Source: Nocardia testacea NBRC 100365
GTDB lineage: Bacteria > Actinomycetota > Actinomycetes > Mycobacteriales > Mycobacteriaceae
Direction: 5' to 3'
DNA: 64,000 bases
NCBI RefSeq assembly: GCF_000308775.1
Contig: NZ_BAGJ01000029.1
Span: 23,066-87,065, forward strand
Of the stretch, positions 33,688 to 42,331 are shown piece by piece. The notes beneath the pieces were generated by a model. It was given only the letters and a program-made list of their open reading frames with translations, was not told the origin of the DNA and searched no databases. The position numbers and the translations under genes were made by a program. The stretch's first letter is position 1. Every line of letters begins with the position of its first letter.

Positions 33688-35727
33688 TCACAGTTCGATG
33701 CGCTGATCCTCGGGCAAGAAGAGCTTGTCCGTCTCCACCACACCGAAGGTGCGGTAGAACTCCGCGATATTGCGGACCACCTGGTTCACCCGGAACTCGT
33801 CGGGGGAGTGGGTGTCGCCGGCGAGCAGCCGCTCGGTGACCTCCGGGGTCTGCTTGGAACGCCAGATCCGCGAATAGGAATTGAACATGGTGCGGTAATC
33901 GGGGTTCGTCACCCCCTGGCGCTGCTCGGCGATCCGGTAGGCGGCCAGCGCGATCTGCAGCCCGCGCAGATCGGCCAGGTTCTCGCCGACGGTGAGCGCG
34001 CCGTTCACATGCTGTTCCGGCGACAACCCCTCGGGAACCAGGGCGTTGTACTGCTCGATGAGCGCCTGGGATTTGGCGTCGAAGGCGTCCCGGTCGGCGG
34101 GGGTCCACCAGTCGCGCTGGTTACCGTCCCCGTCGAACTTCGACCCCTGGTCGTCGAAACCGTGCCCGATCTCGTGCCCGATCACCGCGCCGACGCCGCC
34201 GTAGTTCACCGCGATCTCGGCGTCCTTGTCGAAGAACGGCGGCTGCAAGAAGGCGGCGGGGAACACGATCTCGTTGTTGGTGGCGGAATAGTAGGCGTTC
34301 ACCGTCTGCGGTGAAGCACTCCACTCGGCCTTGTCCACCGGCTTGCCCAGCCGGTCGAAGGATCGCTTCACCTCGAAATCATTGATGGCGCGGAGGGATT
34401 CGATCAGCTTGCCGCGGGTCACCTTCAGTCCGGAGTAGTCCACCCACTTGTCCGGATACCCGAGTTTGGTGCCGATCTTGTCCAATTTCTGGATCGAGGC
34501 CATACGGGTCTCGGGGGACATCCAGGTCGAGTTGGTGAAATTCTCTCGGTAGGCCGCCATCAGATCGTCGACCATCGCCTCGACCCGTTCCTTGGCCTCG
34601 GGTGGGAAATGTTTGTCCACGTACAGCTTGCCCAGCTGTTCGCTCAGATTGCTGTCCACCGACCCGACGGCCGACTTCCACAGTTCGGGCCGCTGTTTCA
34701 GCCCGGACATCAGCCGCCCGTTGAAATCGAAATTGGCGTCGGAGATCTCCTTGGGCAGCACGTTCGCGTAGGTCTTGAGCACGGCGAGCTTCAGATAGTC
34801 GCGCCAGATCGCGATATCGGTCGCCGCCCAGATCTTGCCCGCTTCGGTGACGAACGAGGGCTGGTTCACCACGACCTTCGCGAACAGGTCCTGGGGCCGG
34901 TCGGTGATTCCGCGTAGCCACGGAACCCAGTCGTATTCGGGGGCCAGCGCCGTGGCCTTGTCCCAGTCGAAGACGTTGTAGGTGGCCTCCGCGTCGCGGT
35001 TGCGCACATTGTCCCAGTGGGCGGCGGCGATCCGCTTCTCCAGATCGAGCAACCGTCCGGCCACCCCGGCCGGGTCGGGCAGATCCGCGCCCTTGGCCAG
35101 CCGTTCCAGATAGGTCCGATAGCCGGCCAGTTCCTCGGCGAACTGCGGGTCGCGATAGTACTGCTCGTCCAGGCCGAGCCCGGACTGGCCGATCGCGGGA
35201 ATATAGGCCGAGGAATTCTTCTGGTCGATGCTCACCCCGATACCGATCAGCCCGCCGATCGGCAGCCGCCCCATCACCTCGGCGAGGGCCGGTTTGTCCT
35301 TCGCGTCCTCGATCTCGGCGAACATCGATTCCAGTGGCGTCAGGCCCAGCCGCTCGATCTCGTCCAGATCCATCCGCGCGTCGTAGAGGTCGCGGATCTG
35401 CTGGGCCTCGGTCCCGTCCTCGGGGTTGCTGATGCTCTCGATGATCTCCCGCAACTGCTGCTGGGTGCGTTCCCCGGCCTCGCTGAACGCCCCGTAGGCG
35501 GTCTTATCCGGCGGGAGCTGGTATTCGCGGAGCCATTTGCCGTTGACGTGGCGGTAGAGATCGTCCTGGGGCCGGATCGCCGGATCGGAACCGCTCATAT
35601 CGACGGTCACCAGCTTGATGGGGGTGGCCTCGGAACAGGAGGCCAGCCACGCGGCCGCAGGCGCCAGCCCCAGCGCGACGAGGAACCCACGGCGATCGAG
35701 CACCAATCGACGATCCGATGATTTCAA
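33688..35727 (-). CDS. M13-family zinc metallopeptidase, Tat lipoprotein-like
   Basis: A 679-residue neprilysin-type peptidase (M13; mycobacterial Zmp1 is a relative). The zinc site HEIGH is near residue 515, followed by GENLADLRG near 581, which supplies the third ligand and the Asp. NAYYSATNNEIVFPAAFLQP is the family substrate strand. The N-terminus has twin arginines (DRRGFLVALGLAPAAAWLASC), a Tat-type signal with a lipobox-like Cys, so the enzyme is probably exported and lipid-anchored. The start is TTG 35727 with AGAGG 5 bases upstream. The C-terminus (FLPEDQRIEL) lacks the usual CxxW ending of eukaryotic members. It lies downstream of two type VII secretion-related genes on the same strand, with no obvious functional link. 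Confidence 0.88.
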   Translation of the reverse strand: MKSSDRRLVLDRRGFLVALGLAPAAAWLASCSEATPIKLVTVDMSGSDPAIRPQDDLYRHVNGKWLREYQLPPDKTAYGAFSEAGERTQQQLREIIESISNPEDGTEAQQIRDLYDARMDLDEIERLGLTPLESMFAEIEDAKDKPALAEVMGRLPIGGLIGIGVSIDQKNSSAYIPAIGQSGLGLDEQYYRDPQFAEELAGYRTYLERLAKGADLPDPAGVAGRLLDLEKRIAAAHWDNVRNRDAEATYNVFDWDKATALAPEYDWVPWLRGITDRPQDLFAKVVVNQPSFVTEAGKIWAATDIAIWRDYLKLAVLKTYANVLPKEISDANFDFNGRLMSGLKQRPELWKSAVGSVDSNLSEQLGKLYVDKHFPPEAKERVEAMVDDLMAAYRENFTNSTWMSPETRMASIQKLDKIGTKLGYPDKWVDYSGLKVTRGKLIESLRAINDFEVKRSFDRLGKPVDKAEWSASPQTVNAYYSATNNEIVFPAAFLQPPFFDKDAEIAVNYGGVGAVIGHEIGHGFDDQGSKFDGDGNQRDWWTPADRDAFDAKSQALIEQYNALVPEGLSPEQHVNGALTVGENLADLRGLQIALAAYRIAEQRQGVTNPDYRTMFNSYSRIWRSKQTPEVTERLLAGDTHSPDEFRVNQVVRNIAEFYRTFGVVETDKLFLPEDQRIEL

Positions 35728-35848
35728 CGAAACCTCTCCCCGATGCGAGACCCCGCACCTCTTCTAGGCGAACCGGCCCCATGAGGCTACCGGCGCCCTG
35801 TTGCGGCGTCGCGCCGGGAGATATGCACCGGCCGGATTCGCCGGAATC

Positions 35849-36844
35849 TCAGCCTGGTGTACCGGGGCCGTCCCGAGCTGCCCGGTACACCTGCCACGGA
35901 GTCGGCATTCCTGCCACATCGGGCCGGACCTTGACCGCCTGTTCGGTCATCCCGCCGGCTTCTTGCCGGACCACATCGCCTTTGCTCTCGGACCAGAAGG
36001 TGTACTGGTCGGACTTGGGAGCGTAGACGTCGAAGGTTCCGATCCCGGCCGAATTGACGGATTCGAACGACTCCTGAGCCGCTCGGCCACGGGCGGGTGA
36101 GCAGGACATCTGGATGATATTGGCAACGACCGGTTCGCTCCCGGCCTCCGCTCTGATCCTCGAGTAGGCCGCGTTGAAATGCTCGTCGGCCGCCAGGATG
36201 TTGCCGTACGTCTTGCCGTCCACCCGTACGCGCACCCACCTGTTCAGATTGCCCACCAGCTTTTTCTGGACGTGAATCGTGTACCCGTGCGGTCCGGCAT
36301 GGGCTCGGGTGAATATCAGCTTCTCGTTCGGCCAGGGGGCAGGCCACGATCTGCCGAAGGACCATTTCGGCCTGCGGGCCAGCGGCAGGATTCTTTCCAG
36401 CAGTCGCCTGATCGGTGAAGAGCTGAAAGAGGTGAATGCCTCGGTGTATTCGGTCCGGATCTTCGAATAACCCTTTCGTGTGAAGGTGAGGGTGTTCTTG
36501 CTGTCCCGGAGTTTCGACGGATAGCGGACGCCGACCACGTTCTTGTCGGGGTCCACCACCGCGACGCTGCGGATCCGGTCCGCGGTGAATTCGAGCAACC
36601 GGCCGGAGCCGCGTCTGCTCGCGGTTCGGCCGACGAAGCGCGGCGACTCCACGGGGGACTGCTCGAACAGTCGCGAGCCCTTGGCGTCGACCGTGACATA
36701 CTGGCCGGCCACCGCGCGTAGATCGGCCGCTTTCGCGGCAATTCGTCGGCGAAACTCGTCCGCCGCGAGATCGAGGGCATCGCAGAGTCGCTCCGCGAGC
36801 AGTTCGGTGGGTCCGCGCGGCTCCAGCGGCCGCAGTGGTTTCAT
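35849..36844 (-). CDS. Putative type VII-secreted effector with His/Cys protease-like domain
   Basis: A 331-residue protein. Residues 14-62 (LLAERLCDALDLAADEFRRR ... AGQYVTVD) look like the second half of an ESX/EspC-type helical hairpin, hinting at type VII secretion. A middle segment of unknown fold follows. The C-terminal half has HAGPHGYTIHV near 200, VRVDGKTYGNIL and IIQMSCSPARGRAAQ near 259, a spacing of a His and a Cys behind hydrophobic strands that recalls caspase-like (clan CD) peptidases. The start ATG 36844 is 37 bases after the stop of the type VII-associated gene; the frame is open further upstream, but that stretch overlaps it. Domain calls are by eye; function is inferred. Confidence 0.55.
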   Translation of the reverse strand: MKPLRPLEPRGPTELLAERLCDALDLAADEFRRRIAAKAADLRAVAGQYVTVDAKGSRLFEQSPVESPRFVGRTASRRGSGRLLEFTADRIRSVAVVDPDKNVVGVRYPSKLRDSKNTLTFTRKGYSKIRTEYTEAFTSFSSSPIRRLLERILPLARRPKWSFGRSWPAPWPNEKLIFTRAHAGPHGYTIHVQKKLVGNLNRWVRVRVDGKTYGNILAADEHFNAAYSRIRAEAGSEPVVANIIQMSCSPARGRAAQESFESVNSAGIGTFDVYAPKSDQYTFWSESKGDVVRQEAGGMTEQAVKVRPDVAGMPTPWQVYRAARDGPGTPG

Positions 36845-36881
36845 CGCAGTCAGGTCACCGGAAGAGAAGTACGCGAACCGC

Positions 36882-37442
36882 TCAGTGATTCTGCCCGCGG
36901 TCCCCCGGCCGATCGGTTGCTGCCGGCCGCAGCGCACTGGTGTGGAGCCGGAACTGATCCGGGCTGCCCGGATTGAGCAGGATATCGACGCCGACCGGAA
37001 CGATTCCGGGTAGCTCGCAGCCCTGTATCGGCCACCACCGAGCTGCTTCGACGCGCCGCTTGTGCACAGCCGCGGTGGCCACTGCCACACAGGGGGCTCC
37101 ATCGGGGGCGCGCCCCACCAGCGGCTCGTCGAACTCGTCGCAACCGATCTCGACGACGGCGTCCAGAAGTGTCGGGACTATCTCGCCGCCGACATCGTCA
37201 CCATGGGCGAGCCGCCGCAGCACGGCGTCGGTGGGGTCGGTCGGAGTCGTATCGTCGGCGGGCTCGTAGTCCGGATTGGGCTGGAACGGGCCGGCCGCGC
37301 CGTTCGCGTCGAGCAGCCATCCACCGACGATCAGCTCCGACGGCGGTGTCGCCTCCGGCGCGCCGTCCTGCCAGCGGGGATCGACCAGCATCGACCAGTT
37401 GTCCTGACGGGTCATATCCGCCGCCGCGTCTTTTCCGTCCAC
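36882..37442 (-). CDS. Type VII secretion system-associated protein
   Basis: A 186-residue protein that resembles the actinobacterial family annotated as type VII secretion system-associated proteins: [40 protein letters not shown], then DYEP...[26 protein letters not shown] and [15 protein letters not shown]. The family is known from type VII effector loci; its biochemical role (chaperone, immunity or adaptor) is not established to my knowledge. It precedes the putative effector by 37 bases and is very likely its partner. Start: GTG 37442 with GGAG 5 bases upstream; ATG 37415 is the alternative. Confidence 0.6.
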   Translation of the reverse strand: MDGKDAAADMTRQDNWSMLVDPRWQDGAPEATPPSELIVGGWLLDANGAAGPFQPNPDYEPADDTTPTDPTDAVLRRLAHGDDVGGEIVPTLLDAVVEIGCDEFDEPLVGRAPDGAPCVAVATAAVHKRRVEAARWWPIQGCELPGIVPVGVDILLNPGSPDQFRLHTSALRPAATDRPGDRGQNH

Positions 37443-37502
37443 ACCTTCTCCATCGCCGACGTCGCGTCGTTCACCGAACCGCGCGCCCTGCCGGCCGCGG
37501 AA

Positions 37503-37637
37503 ATGGTGGTGACCGCTCTGGGAGAATTGTCCTGTATCCCCGGGCCGGGGTACTGCCGATCGGTGTGGTCGGATGGATCATCCGTTCCGTTCGGCGGGCC
37601 CGATTTCGGGTTCGAGCTGGGGGTTCGCTATCCTTGA
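37503..37637 (+). other. Possible small ORF or gene remnant before rplN
   Basis: The 37443-37801 interval between the divergent type VII gene and rplN contains a plus-strand frame ending at TGA 37637. Its codons look biased and protein-like from about 37436 ([15 protein letters not shown] onwards), but the only standard start is ATG 37503, giving 44 residues. No Shine-Dalgarno precedes it. It may be the tail of a deleted gene. Nothing else was recognised in the interval. Confidence 0.3.
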
Positions 37638-37801
37638 CCGGTTGCCTGCGGGCCCGGTGCCCGCGATTCGGCCGCGAACCCCCGGTGGTTGATCGTCGAG
37701 ATCGTACAGAACCGCTGGTAGGCGCGCGTTCGGATGGTGACAGACCATGCCCGTCGGGTCGGCAATCCGGCGTGCTTATCGTCCAGGTCGAGGAGGCTGA
37801 A

Positions 37802-38170
37802 GTGATTCAGCAGGAGTCGCGGCTGCGCGTCGCCGACAACACGGGTGCCAAGGAGATCCTCTGCATCCGCGTTCTCGGTGGTTCGTCGCGCCGCTATGCC
37901 GGTATCGGCGACGTCATCGTCGCCACTGTGAAGGACGCCATCCCCGGCGGCAACGTCAAGCGGGGTGACGTGGTGAAGGCCGTCGTGGTGCGCACCACCA
38001 AGGAACGGCGCCGTCCGGATGGTTCCTACATCCGTTTCGACGAGAACGCCGCCGTGCTCATCAAGGCGGACAACGACCCGCGCGGCACCCGCATCTTCGG
38101 CCCGGTCGGGCGCGAGCTGCGCGACAAGAAGTTCATGAAGATCGTTTCGCTGGCCCCGGAGGTGCTCTGA
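37802..38170 (+). CDS. rplN: 50S ribosomal protein L14
   Basis: A 122-residue L14, which binds 23S rRNA and forms part of the subunit interface. The full family sequence is recognisable from [19 protein letters not shown] to [10 protein letters not shown]. The GTG start at 37802 is preceded by GGAGG. It opens the visible spc block; the upstream S10-operon genes (such as rpsQ) are not adjacent, so rplN must have its own promoter in the preceding 360 bp or further back. rplX starts 1 base after its stop. Confidence 0.97.
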   Translation: MIQQESRLRVADNTGAKEILCIRVLGGSSRRYAGIGDVIVATVKDAIPGGNVKRGDVVKAVVVRTTKERRRPDGSYIRFDENAAVLIKADNDPRGTRIFGPVGRELRDKKFMKIVSLAPEVL

Positions 38171-38171
38171 C

Positions 38172-38489
38172 ATGAAGGTGCACAAGGGCGATACCGTGCT
38201 CGTCGTCTCGGGCAAGGACAAGGGTGCCAAGGGCAAGGTCATCCAGGCCTTCCCCAAGGAGAACCGGATCCTGGTCGAGGGCGTGAACCGGATCAAGAAG
38301 CACGTCGCGAACTCCGCGAACCTGCGTGGCGCCTCCTCGGGCGGCATCGTGACCCAGGAAGCGCCCATCCACGTGTCCAACGTGATGGTCGTCGACTCGG
38401 ACGGTAACCCGACCCGGATCGGCTACCGCACCGACGAAGAAACCGGCAAGCGGGTTCGGATCTCCCGTAAGAACGGGAAGGACATCTGA
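38172..38489 (+). CDS. rplX: 50S ribosomal protein L24
   Basis: A 105-residue L24, an assembly initiator protein of the large subunit. The KOW motif is at the N-terminus ([19 protein letters not shown]) and the [20 protein letters not shown] stretch is typical. One base separates it from rplN and one from rplE, consistent with tightly coupled translation. Confidence 0.97.
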   Translation: MKVHKGDTVLVVSGKDKGAKGKVIQAFPKENRILVEGVNRIKKHVANSANLRGASSGGIVTQEAPIHVSNVMVVDSDGNPTRIGYRTDEETGKRVRISRKNGKDI

Positions 38490-38490
38490 T

Positions 38491-39054
38491 ATGACCACCA
38501 CCGAGAAAGTGCAGCCCCGGCTCAAGCAGCGCTACCGCGAAGAGATCAAGGACGCGCTGAACAACGAGTTCAACTACGCCAACGTCATGCAGATCCCGGG
38601 CGTGGTCAAGGTCGTGGTGAACATGGGCGTCGGCGACGCCGCCCGGGACGCGAAGCTGATCAACGGCGCGGTCGAGGACCTGGCCCTGATCACCGGCCAG
38701 AAGCCGCAGATCCGCAAGGCCACCAAGTCCATCGCGCAGTTCAAGCTGCGTGAGGGTATGCCGATCGGCGCCAAGGTCACCCTGCGCGGCGACCGGATGT
38801 GGGAGTTCCTGGACCGCCTGGTCTCGATCGCCCTGCCCCGTATCCGTGACTTCCGCGGCCTGTCGCCCAAGCAGTTCGACGGCAACGGCAACTACACGTT
38901 CGGCCTGAGCGAGCAGTCGATGTTCCACGAGATCGACGTGGACAAGATCGACCGTCCGCGCGGTATGGACATCACCGTTGTCACCACCGCGACCAACAAC
39001 GAAGAAGGCCGTGCCCTGCTGAAGCACCTCGGCTTCCCGTTCAAGGAGAACTGA
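38491..39054 (+). CDS. rplE: 50S ribosomal protein L5
   Basis: A 187-residue L5, which contacts 5S rRNA in the central protuberance. Family landmarks include [40 protein letters not shown] and [14 protein letters not shown] [20 protein letters not shown]. Start ATG. rpsN follows after three bases. Confidence 0.97.
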   Translation: MTTTEKVQPRLKQRYREEIKDALNNEFNYANVMQIPGVVKVVVNMGVGDAARDAKLINGAVEDLALITGQKPQIRKATKSIAQFKLREGMPIGAKVTLRGDRMWEFLDRLVSIALPRIRDFRGLSPKQFDGNGNYTFGLSEQSMFHEIDVDKIDRPRGMDITVVTTATNNEEGRALLKHLGFPFKEN

Positions 39055-39057
39055 GAC

Positions 39058-39243
39058 ATGGCCAAGAAAGCACTGGTCAACAAGGCCAACCGCAAGCCGA
39101 AGTTCGCTGTCCGCGCCTACACCCGCTGCCAGCGCTGCGGCCGGCCGCACGCGGTCTACCGCAAGTTCGGTCTGTGCCGTGTATGCCTGCGCGAAATGGC
39201 GCACCGCGGCGAGCTGCCGGGCGTGCACAAGAGCTCCTGGTGA
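39058..39243 (+). CDS. rpsN: 30S ribosomal protein S14, zinc-ribbon type
   Basis: A 61-residue S14 of the short, zinc-binding class (often called rpsZ or rpsN1). CQRC (near residue 23) and CRVC (near 39) provide the four Cys ligands. It ends [11 protein letters not shown], the usual actinobacterial S14 ending. It should be followed by rpsH in an intact spc operon, but here two terminator-like hairpins and about 12.5 kb of other genes intervene. A near copy of its last 37 coding bases occurs at 50897-50933. Confidence 0.97.
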   Translation: MAKKALVNKANRKPKFAVRAYTRCQRCGRPHAVYRKFGLCRVCLREMAHRGELPGVHKSSW

Positions 39244-39245
39244 GC
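39207..39245. repeat. Direct repeat, copy 1 (3' end of rpsN)
   Basis: 39 bp matching 50897-50935 at 36 positions, in the same reading frame and including the stop codon. It marks the left border of the block that separates rpsN from rpsH. Confidence 0.9.
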
Positions 39246-39246
39246 T

Positions 39247-39270
39247 GACGCACCGGAATGCCGGTGCGTC
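39247..39270 (+). terminator. Hairpin 1 after rpsN
   Basis: A perfect 10-bp stem GACGCACCGG/CCGGTGCGTC with an AATG loop starts 3 bases after the rpsN stop. It is the first of two tandem hairpins that would end the truncated rplN-rplX-rplE-rpsN transcript. Confidence 0.8.
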
Positions 39271-39281
39271 CGGAAAACGAA

Positions 39282-39312
39282 CGAGGACCCGAGTCGACGG
39301 CTCGGGTCCTCG
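39282..39312 (+). terminator. Hairpin 2 after rpsN
   Basis: A perfect 12-bp stem CGAGGACCCGAG/CTCGGGTCCTCG with a 7-base loop, 11 bases after hairpin 1. Tandem strong hairpins right after a ribosomal gene are unexpected if the operon were meant to continue. Confidence 0.85.
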
Positions 39313-39484
39313 GCATGTCCGGCAGCGGGTCGCTTCCCGGACACGATCCGGTCTGGCACACTTGCTCGATGGTTACCGTGCCTTCGACTGCTGTCTCGCC
39401 GGGGTTCGTCACAGGGGGCCGGATCTCGGCTCAGCTCGGTTGACCGGCCCCGGCCGATAAGGCGATCGCCGAGGTGATGATGAC

Positions 39485-40729
39485 ATGGGCAGCTCCGGAC
39501 CGAGCCGGGACGATATCGCCTCCGTACTGAAAGATCTGAGCCCCGGAATGCTGGAGGCCAGAGCACTGGCTCGGCGTTTGAAGCGAATTGTTTCGGAAAT
39601 GGGCGAGGGTATTTCCGAGACGCTCTATCGCAGGGCGAGTGAGGCGGCGCGGCAAGGCAACCATCATTTGATCTTGGCCGACTCGAACAACGATCGGGTT
39701 CTCGGAATGCTTTTACGGCAGGGGCCACCCGCGACCCCCTCACGGATGACGCGTCCGGATATCGGGCTGCCCGGTAATCCACGGCAGCTGCGGGATGCTT
39801 GGGAAAATCTCTCCTCATCCGACAGGTCGGAGCTTTTCCATTTGGATCCTTTTCTCGGGAACCGGGGCGGAATTCCGGCAGTAGACCGAGATTTCTATAA
39901 CCGCCGCAACCTGGATGCGCTTATTCGGCAGGCGCAGGAATCAAATGATCGGCAGCGCGTCGAAAATTATTCCGGAATAAAGGAGGTCCTGGACGAACCC
40001 GGGATTTTCCTCACCCACATCGACAACGATGGGGGGCTGGCGTTCTCGCGGGGTAATCCGGATTTCTCCCGTAATAACGCCATACTGCTGCAACCTGCTC
40101 ACCGCCCTGAATTCGTGCTTTCCTACGCGCGATCGATCACAGACCAGTTGCAGCAGGTCGCGCGGCGCGCCGCGCCCAATTCCAGCACGGCGGTGAGCTA
40201 CTGGGGTGGCTACAAGCAACCCGAGTCCATGGTGCAGGCGATATTCCCCCAGCCGGCCAAGGACGGTGCCGCCGGTGTGCGTGATTACCACGAAGGTCTG
40301 CGCGCTTCCCATGAGGGGGCGTCCGCGCACACCGCCACGGTCGGCCATTCCTACGCAAGTGTCCTTGCCGCCGCGGCCGCCGGTCGCGGGGAGATGCTGC
40401 ATACCGACGTTGTCGTTTCCATGGGCAGTTGGGGAACGGGCGCGGATCATGTCGGCGATTTGAGACTTGCTGGCGTTTCACCGGAGAACAATGGCGATCA
40501 TATATTCGCGACGATTGCGTCCAGCGACTTCGTGCACCTGATGCCGGATACGCACGGCCGGTTACCTACTGACCCTGGTTTCGGTGCGACGGTCTTCGAC
40601 TCCACGCCGTTGATCCCTGAGCGCTGGAACCAATGGGACCATTCGGCGGAGGCGTATCTACACTCCGATAACCCGGCGTCGAGAAATATCGGCCTCATCA
40701 TCACCGGGCACGGCAGCCTGGTGGCGTGA
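39485..40729 (+). CDS. DUF1023 alpha/beta-hydrolase family protein
   Basis: A 414-residue protein with a DUF1023-type hydrolase domain in its C-terminal half: YWGGYKQPES near 238, YHEGLRASHEG near 260, then the nucleophile elbow VGHSYASVLAAAAAG near 282, and TGHGSLV at the end. The N-terminal 170 residues are charged and helical (LEARALARRLKRIVSEMGEG). Such proteins occur in actinobacteria, often with type VII substrates; substrate and location are unknown and no signal peptide is visible. GAGG lies 7 bases before the ATG. Base composition drops visibly here (many AT-rich stretches between 39580 and 40120), unlike the flanking genes, which suggests recent transfer. Confidence 0.75.
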   Translation: MGSSGPSRDDIASVLKDLSPGMLEARALARRLKRIVSEMGEGISETLYRRASEAARQGNHHLILADSNNDRVLGMLLRQGPPATPSRMTRPDIGLPGNPRQLRDAWENLSSSDRSELFHLDPFLGNRGGIPAVDRDFYNRRNLDALIRQAQESNDRQRVENYSGIKEVLDEPGIFLTHIDNDGGLAFSRGNPDFSRNNAILLQPAHRPEFVLSYARSITDQLQQVARRAAPNSSTAVSYWGGYKQPESMVQAIFPQPAKDGAAGVRDYHEGLRASHEGASAHTATVGHSYASVLAAAAAGRGEMLHTDVVVSMGSWGTGADHVGDLRLAGVSPENNGDHIFATIASSDFVHLMPDTHGRLPTDPGFGATVFDSTPLIPERWNQWDHSAEAYLHSDNPASRNIGLIITGHGSLVA

Positions 40730-40775
40730 TCGCCTGTCCGAGCACTGGCCGGGACAGCAATGAGAGGAGGCCGAT

Positions 40776-41312
40776 ATGAATATCGAACCGACGCAGATAA
40801 AGGCACAGGAACAACTACAGCGGCACCTCTTGCGCACGCTGGGCGCGCTCCCTGCCGGCTCGGCGTTGTCGCTATTGCATCCCGAGCTCCCGCAGACGCG
40901 ACTGCATTCGGGAGTGATCCTGCCCGTCGGTGATTCCGCTGGCCAGGTCGATGCCGAGTTCTTCGATATTGCGTACTGGCTCGTCGCGGCAACACCCGGG
41001 GCAGAGAGTCGATACTTCGATTTGGTCGTGCGGTCGTGGGAACGATTCGGATGGCCGACTCGCACCGATCGCGATTCCCGGCCCCGGGCGGCCTATACCC
41101 GCACTCCGGACCGTGTCGGCCTGTCCGTCCAGGAGAGTGTGGACGGATTCGTGAGCCTTTCCGGTTCGACCGCGCCGTTCGCGGTCGGTTCGGCTGCCGG
41201 CGCCCCGTTCCCGGAGTTGATCGAACGCCCGCGCATCACACCGGAGGAGCCGCCGAAGGGAATGCCGGGCGGTGAAACGGATCCGCTGACCGGCCGGGCC
41301 GACCCTCGATAG
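40776..41312 (+). CDS. Hypothetical protein, partner of the DUF1023 gene
   Basis: A 178-residue protein that I do not recognise. It starts at an ATG with a very strong GAGAGGAGG 5 bases upstream, 46 bases after the hydrolase stop, so the two form an operon. The middle resembles a small alpha/beta fold (SRYFDLVVRSWERFGWPT, DRVGLSVQESVDGFVSLSGS), and the last 40 residues are Pro/Gly-rich. There is no signal peptide or membrane helix. An immunity or accessory role for the neighbouring hydrolase is a guess from position only. Confidence 0.6.
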   Translation: MNIEPTQIKAQEQLQRHLLRTLGALPAGSALSLLHPELPQTRLHSGVILPVGDSAGQVDAEFFDIAYWLVAATPGAESRYFDLVVRSWERFGWPTRTDRDSRPRAAYTRTPDRVGLSVQESVDGFVSLSGSTAPFAVGSAAGAPFPELIERPRITPEEPPKGMPGGETDPLTGRADPR

Positions 41313-41410
41313 CTCGATGGCGCCCATGGTTACGGTAGCTGTTGCGGCATAGTCGAATTCGTTCCCGGACTCGAGAAGAACCGGAAAAATCGGGCGCGGG
41401 TGGTGTCGGT

Positions 41411-41416
41411 TAGTAT
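41411..41416 (+). promoter_or_regulatory. -10 element TAGTAT for a leaderless message
   Basis: TAGTAT ends 8 bases before the GTG at 41425, so transcription would begin at or next to the start codon, fitting a leaderless mRNA. This also explains why that gene has no Shine-Dalgarno. Confidence 0.5.
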
Positions 41417-41424
41417 CGGCGACT

Positions 41425-41832
41425 GTGAGGCATATCGCGCAGGCGCCGCAGTTGCTGCGGGCGCTCGTGCTCGTTTTCGCCGCGGTGGTGCTGACGCTCG
41501 AGGTCCGCGACGGCCAGATGGTCGATCCGCGGGAAAGCACCTACGTCTCGCTCGTGTCCTTCTTTGTCGCGGAGGGGAATTCGGCCGAATCCGAAGTCGA
41601 ACGGCCCGGCGAATCCGGCGGGCAGTCCGTGCACTGCCGCTACGCCTGTACGCGTGCCGCGGTACCGCGTCCCCGGCTCGACGACCTGTGGCCCGTTGCG
41701 CTGATCTTCATAGGTCTCGTTGTGGGACTGCTGGATCACGCGCGCCGCGGCTCGCCGAGGGGGCTACCGGCCTCCGGCCCGGCCGCGACCGGAGAAGAGA
41801 CTCTGCTGCGTCTGTGCGTCTGCCGGAGATGA
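41425..41832 (+). CDS. Small membrane protein, hypothetical
   Basis: 135 residues with two hydrophobic segments, about 12-26 (ALVLVFAAVVLTLEV) and 88-104 (LWPVALIFIGLVVGLL), separated by a hydrophilic loop with two Cys, and a basic C-terminal tail. No family is recognised. Codon third positions are strongly G/C, supporting translation. The GTG start lacks a ribosome-binding site but follows a -10 element closely. Confidence 0.5.
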   Translation: MRHIAQAPQLLRALVLVFAAVVLTLEVRDGQMVDPRESTYVSLVSFFVAEGNSAESEVERPGESGGQSVHCRYACTRAAVPRPRLDDLWPVALIFIGLVVGLLDHARRGSPRGLPASGPAATGEETLLRLCVCRR

Positions 41833-42331
41833 CAGGTCTACGCCGCGCGGGCGAACCGCTGCCCACCCGCCGCTGAGAGCTGCTCCGGTACCGGGGCGGG
41901 CGATACAGGAGACGCCCGCGCGCCGGAGCGGTGCGCGTACCAGCACTGACTCCGGGTGCCGGGCCGCGGTCGTGACCCGCCGGGTGCGGGCCGAGGCGAA
42001 CGGAGAGTTCGTGTCGGGCCCGCGCCGGCCGGGCGCATCGATTCGTTCGTGACGAACTGTTTCCGCCTATTCGCCGCGGCCACCTGCTGCTGCGGCGGGC
42101 CTGCCGGTGGCGACCTTCGCGCATCCGAAACGCGTCGGCGGAGCTGCCCGGCAATGGACGCCCCCGCTCCGGCGCCGGTCCTGGAGAAAGGAACGCGCCG
42201 AACCCAACAGCCATTTCACCTCGGCCCGGCCCTCGGTCGCCCGAGCGGACAAGGGCCCTGCCGACTGCCGTCCATGGCGGCGCAAGAGCACTTCGGACAC
42301 ACACGATCAAACGACTACACAGGAGATATTC
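41833..42331. other. Intergenic region, no gene recognised
   Basis: About 500 bp between the small membrane protein and the secreted protein. No frame looks convincing on either strand. A short dyad GTTCG-TGA-CGAAC near 42046-42058 could be an operator. The promoter of the following gene must lie near the right end. Confidence 0.5.

Noticed and set aside
37169..38170. A long plus-strand frame that would add over 200 residues to L14
   Set aside because: L14 has a fixed length and begins at the GTG 37802 with a ribosome-binding site; the upstream part is Arg-rich noise.
42046..42058. SOS (LexA) box at the GTTCG-TGA-CGAAC dyad
   Set aside because: The half-sites are in the opposite order to the actinobacterial LexA consensus (GAAC then GTTC) and no DNA-repair gene is adjacent.
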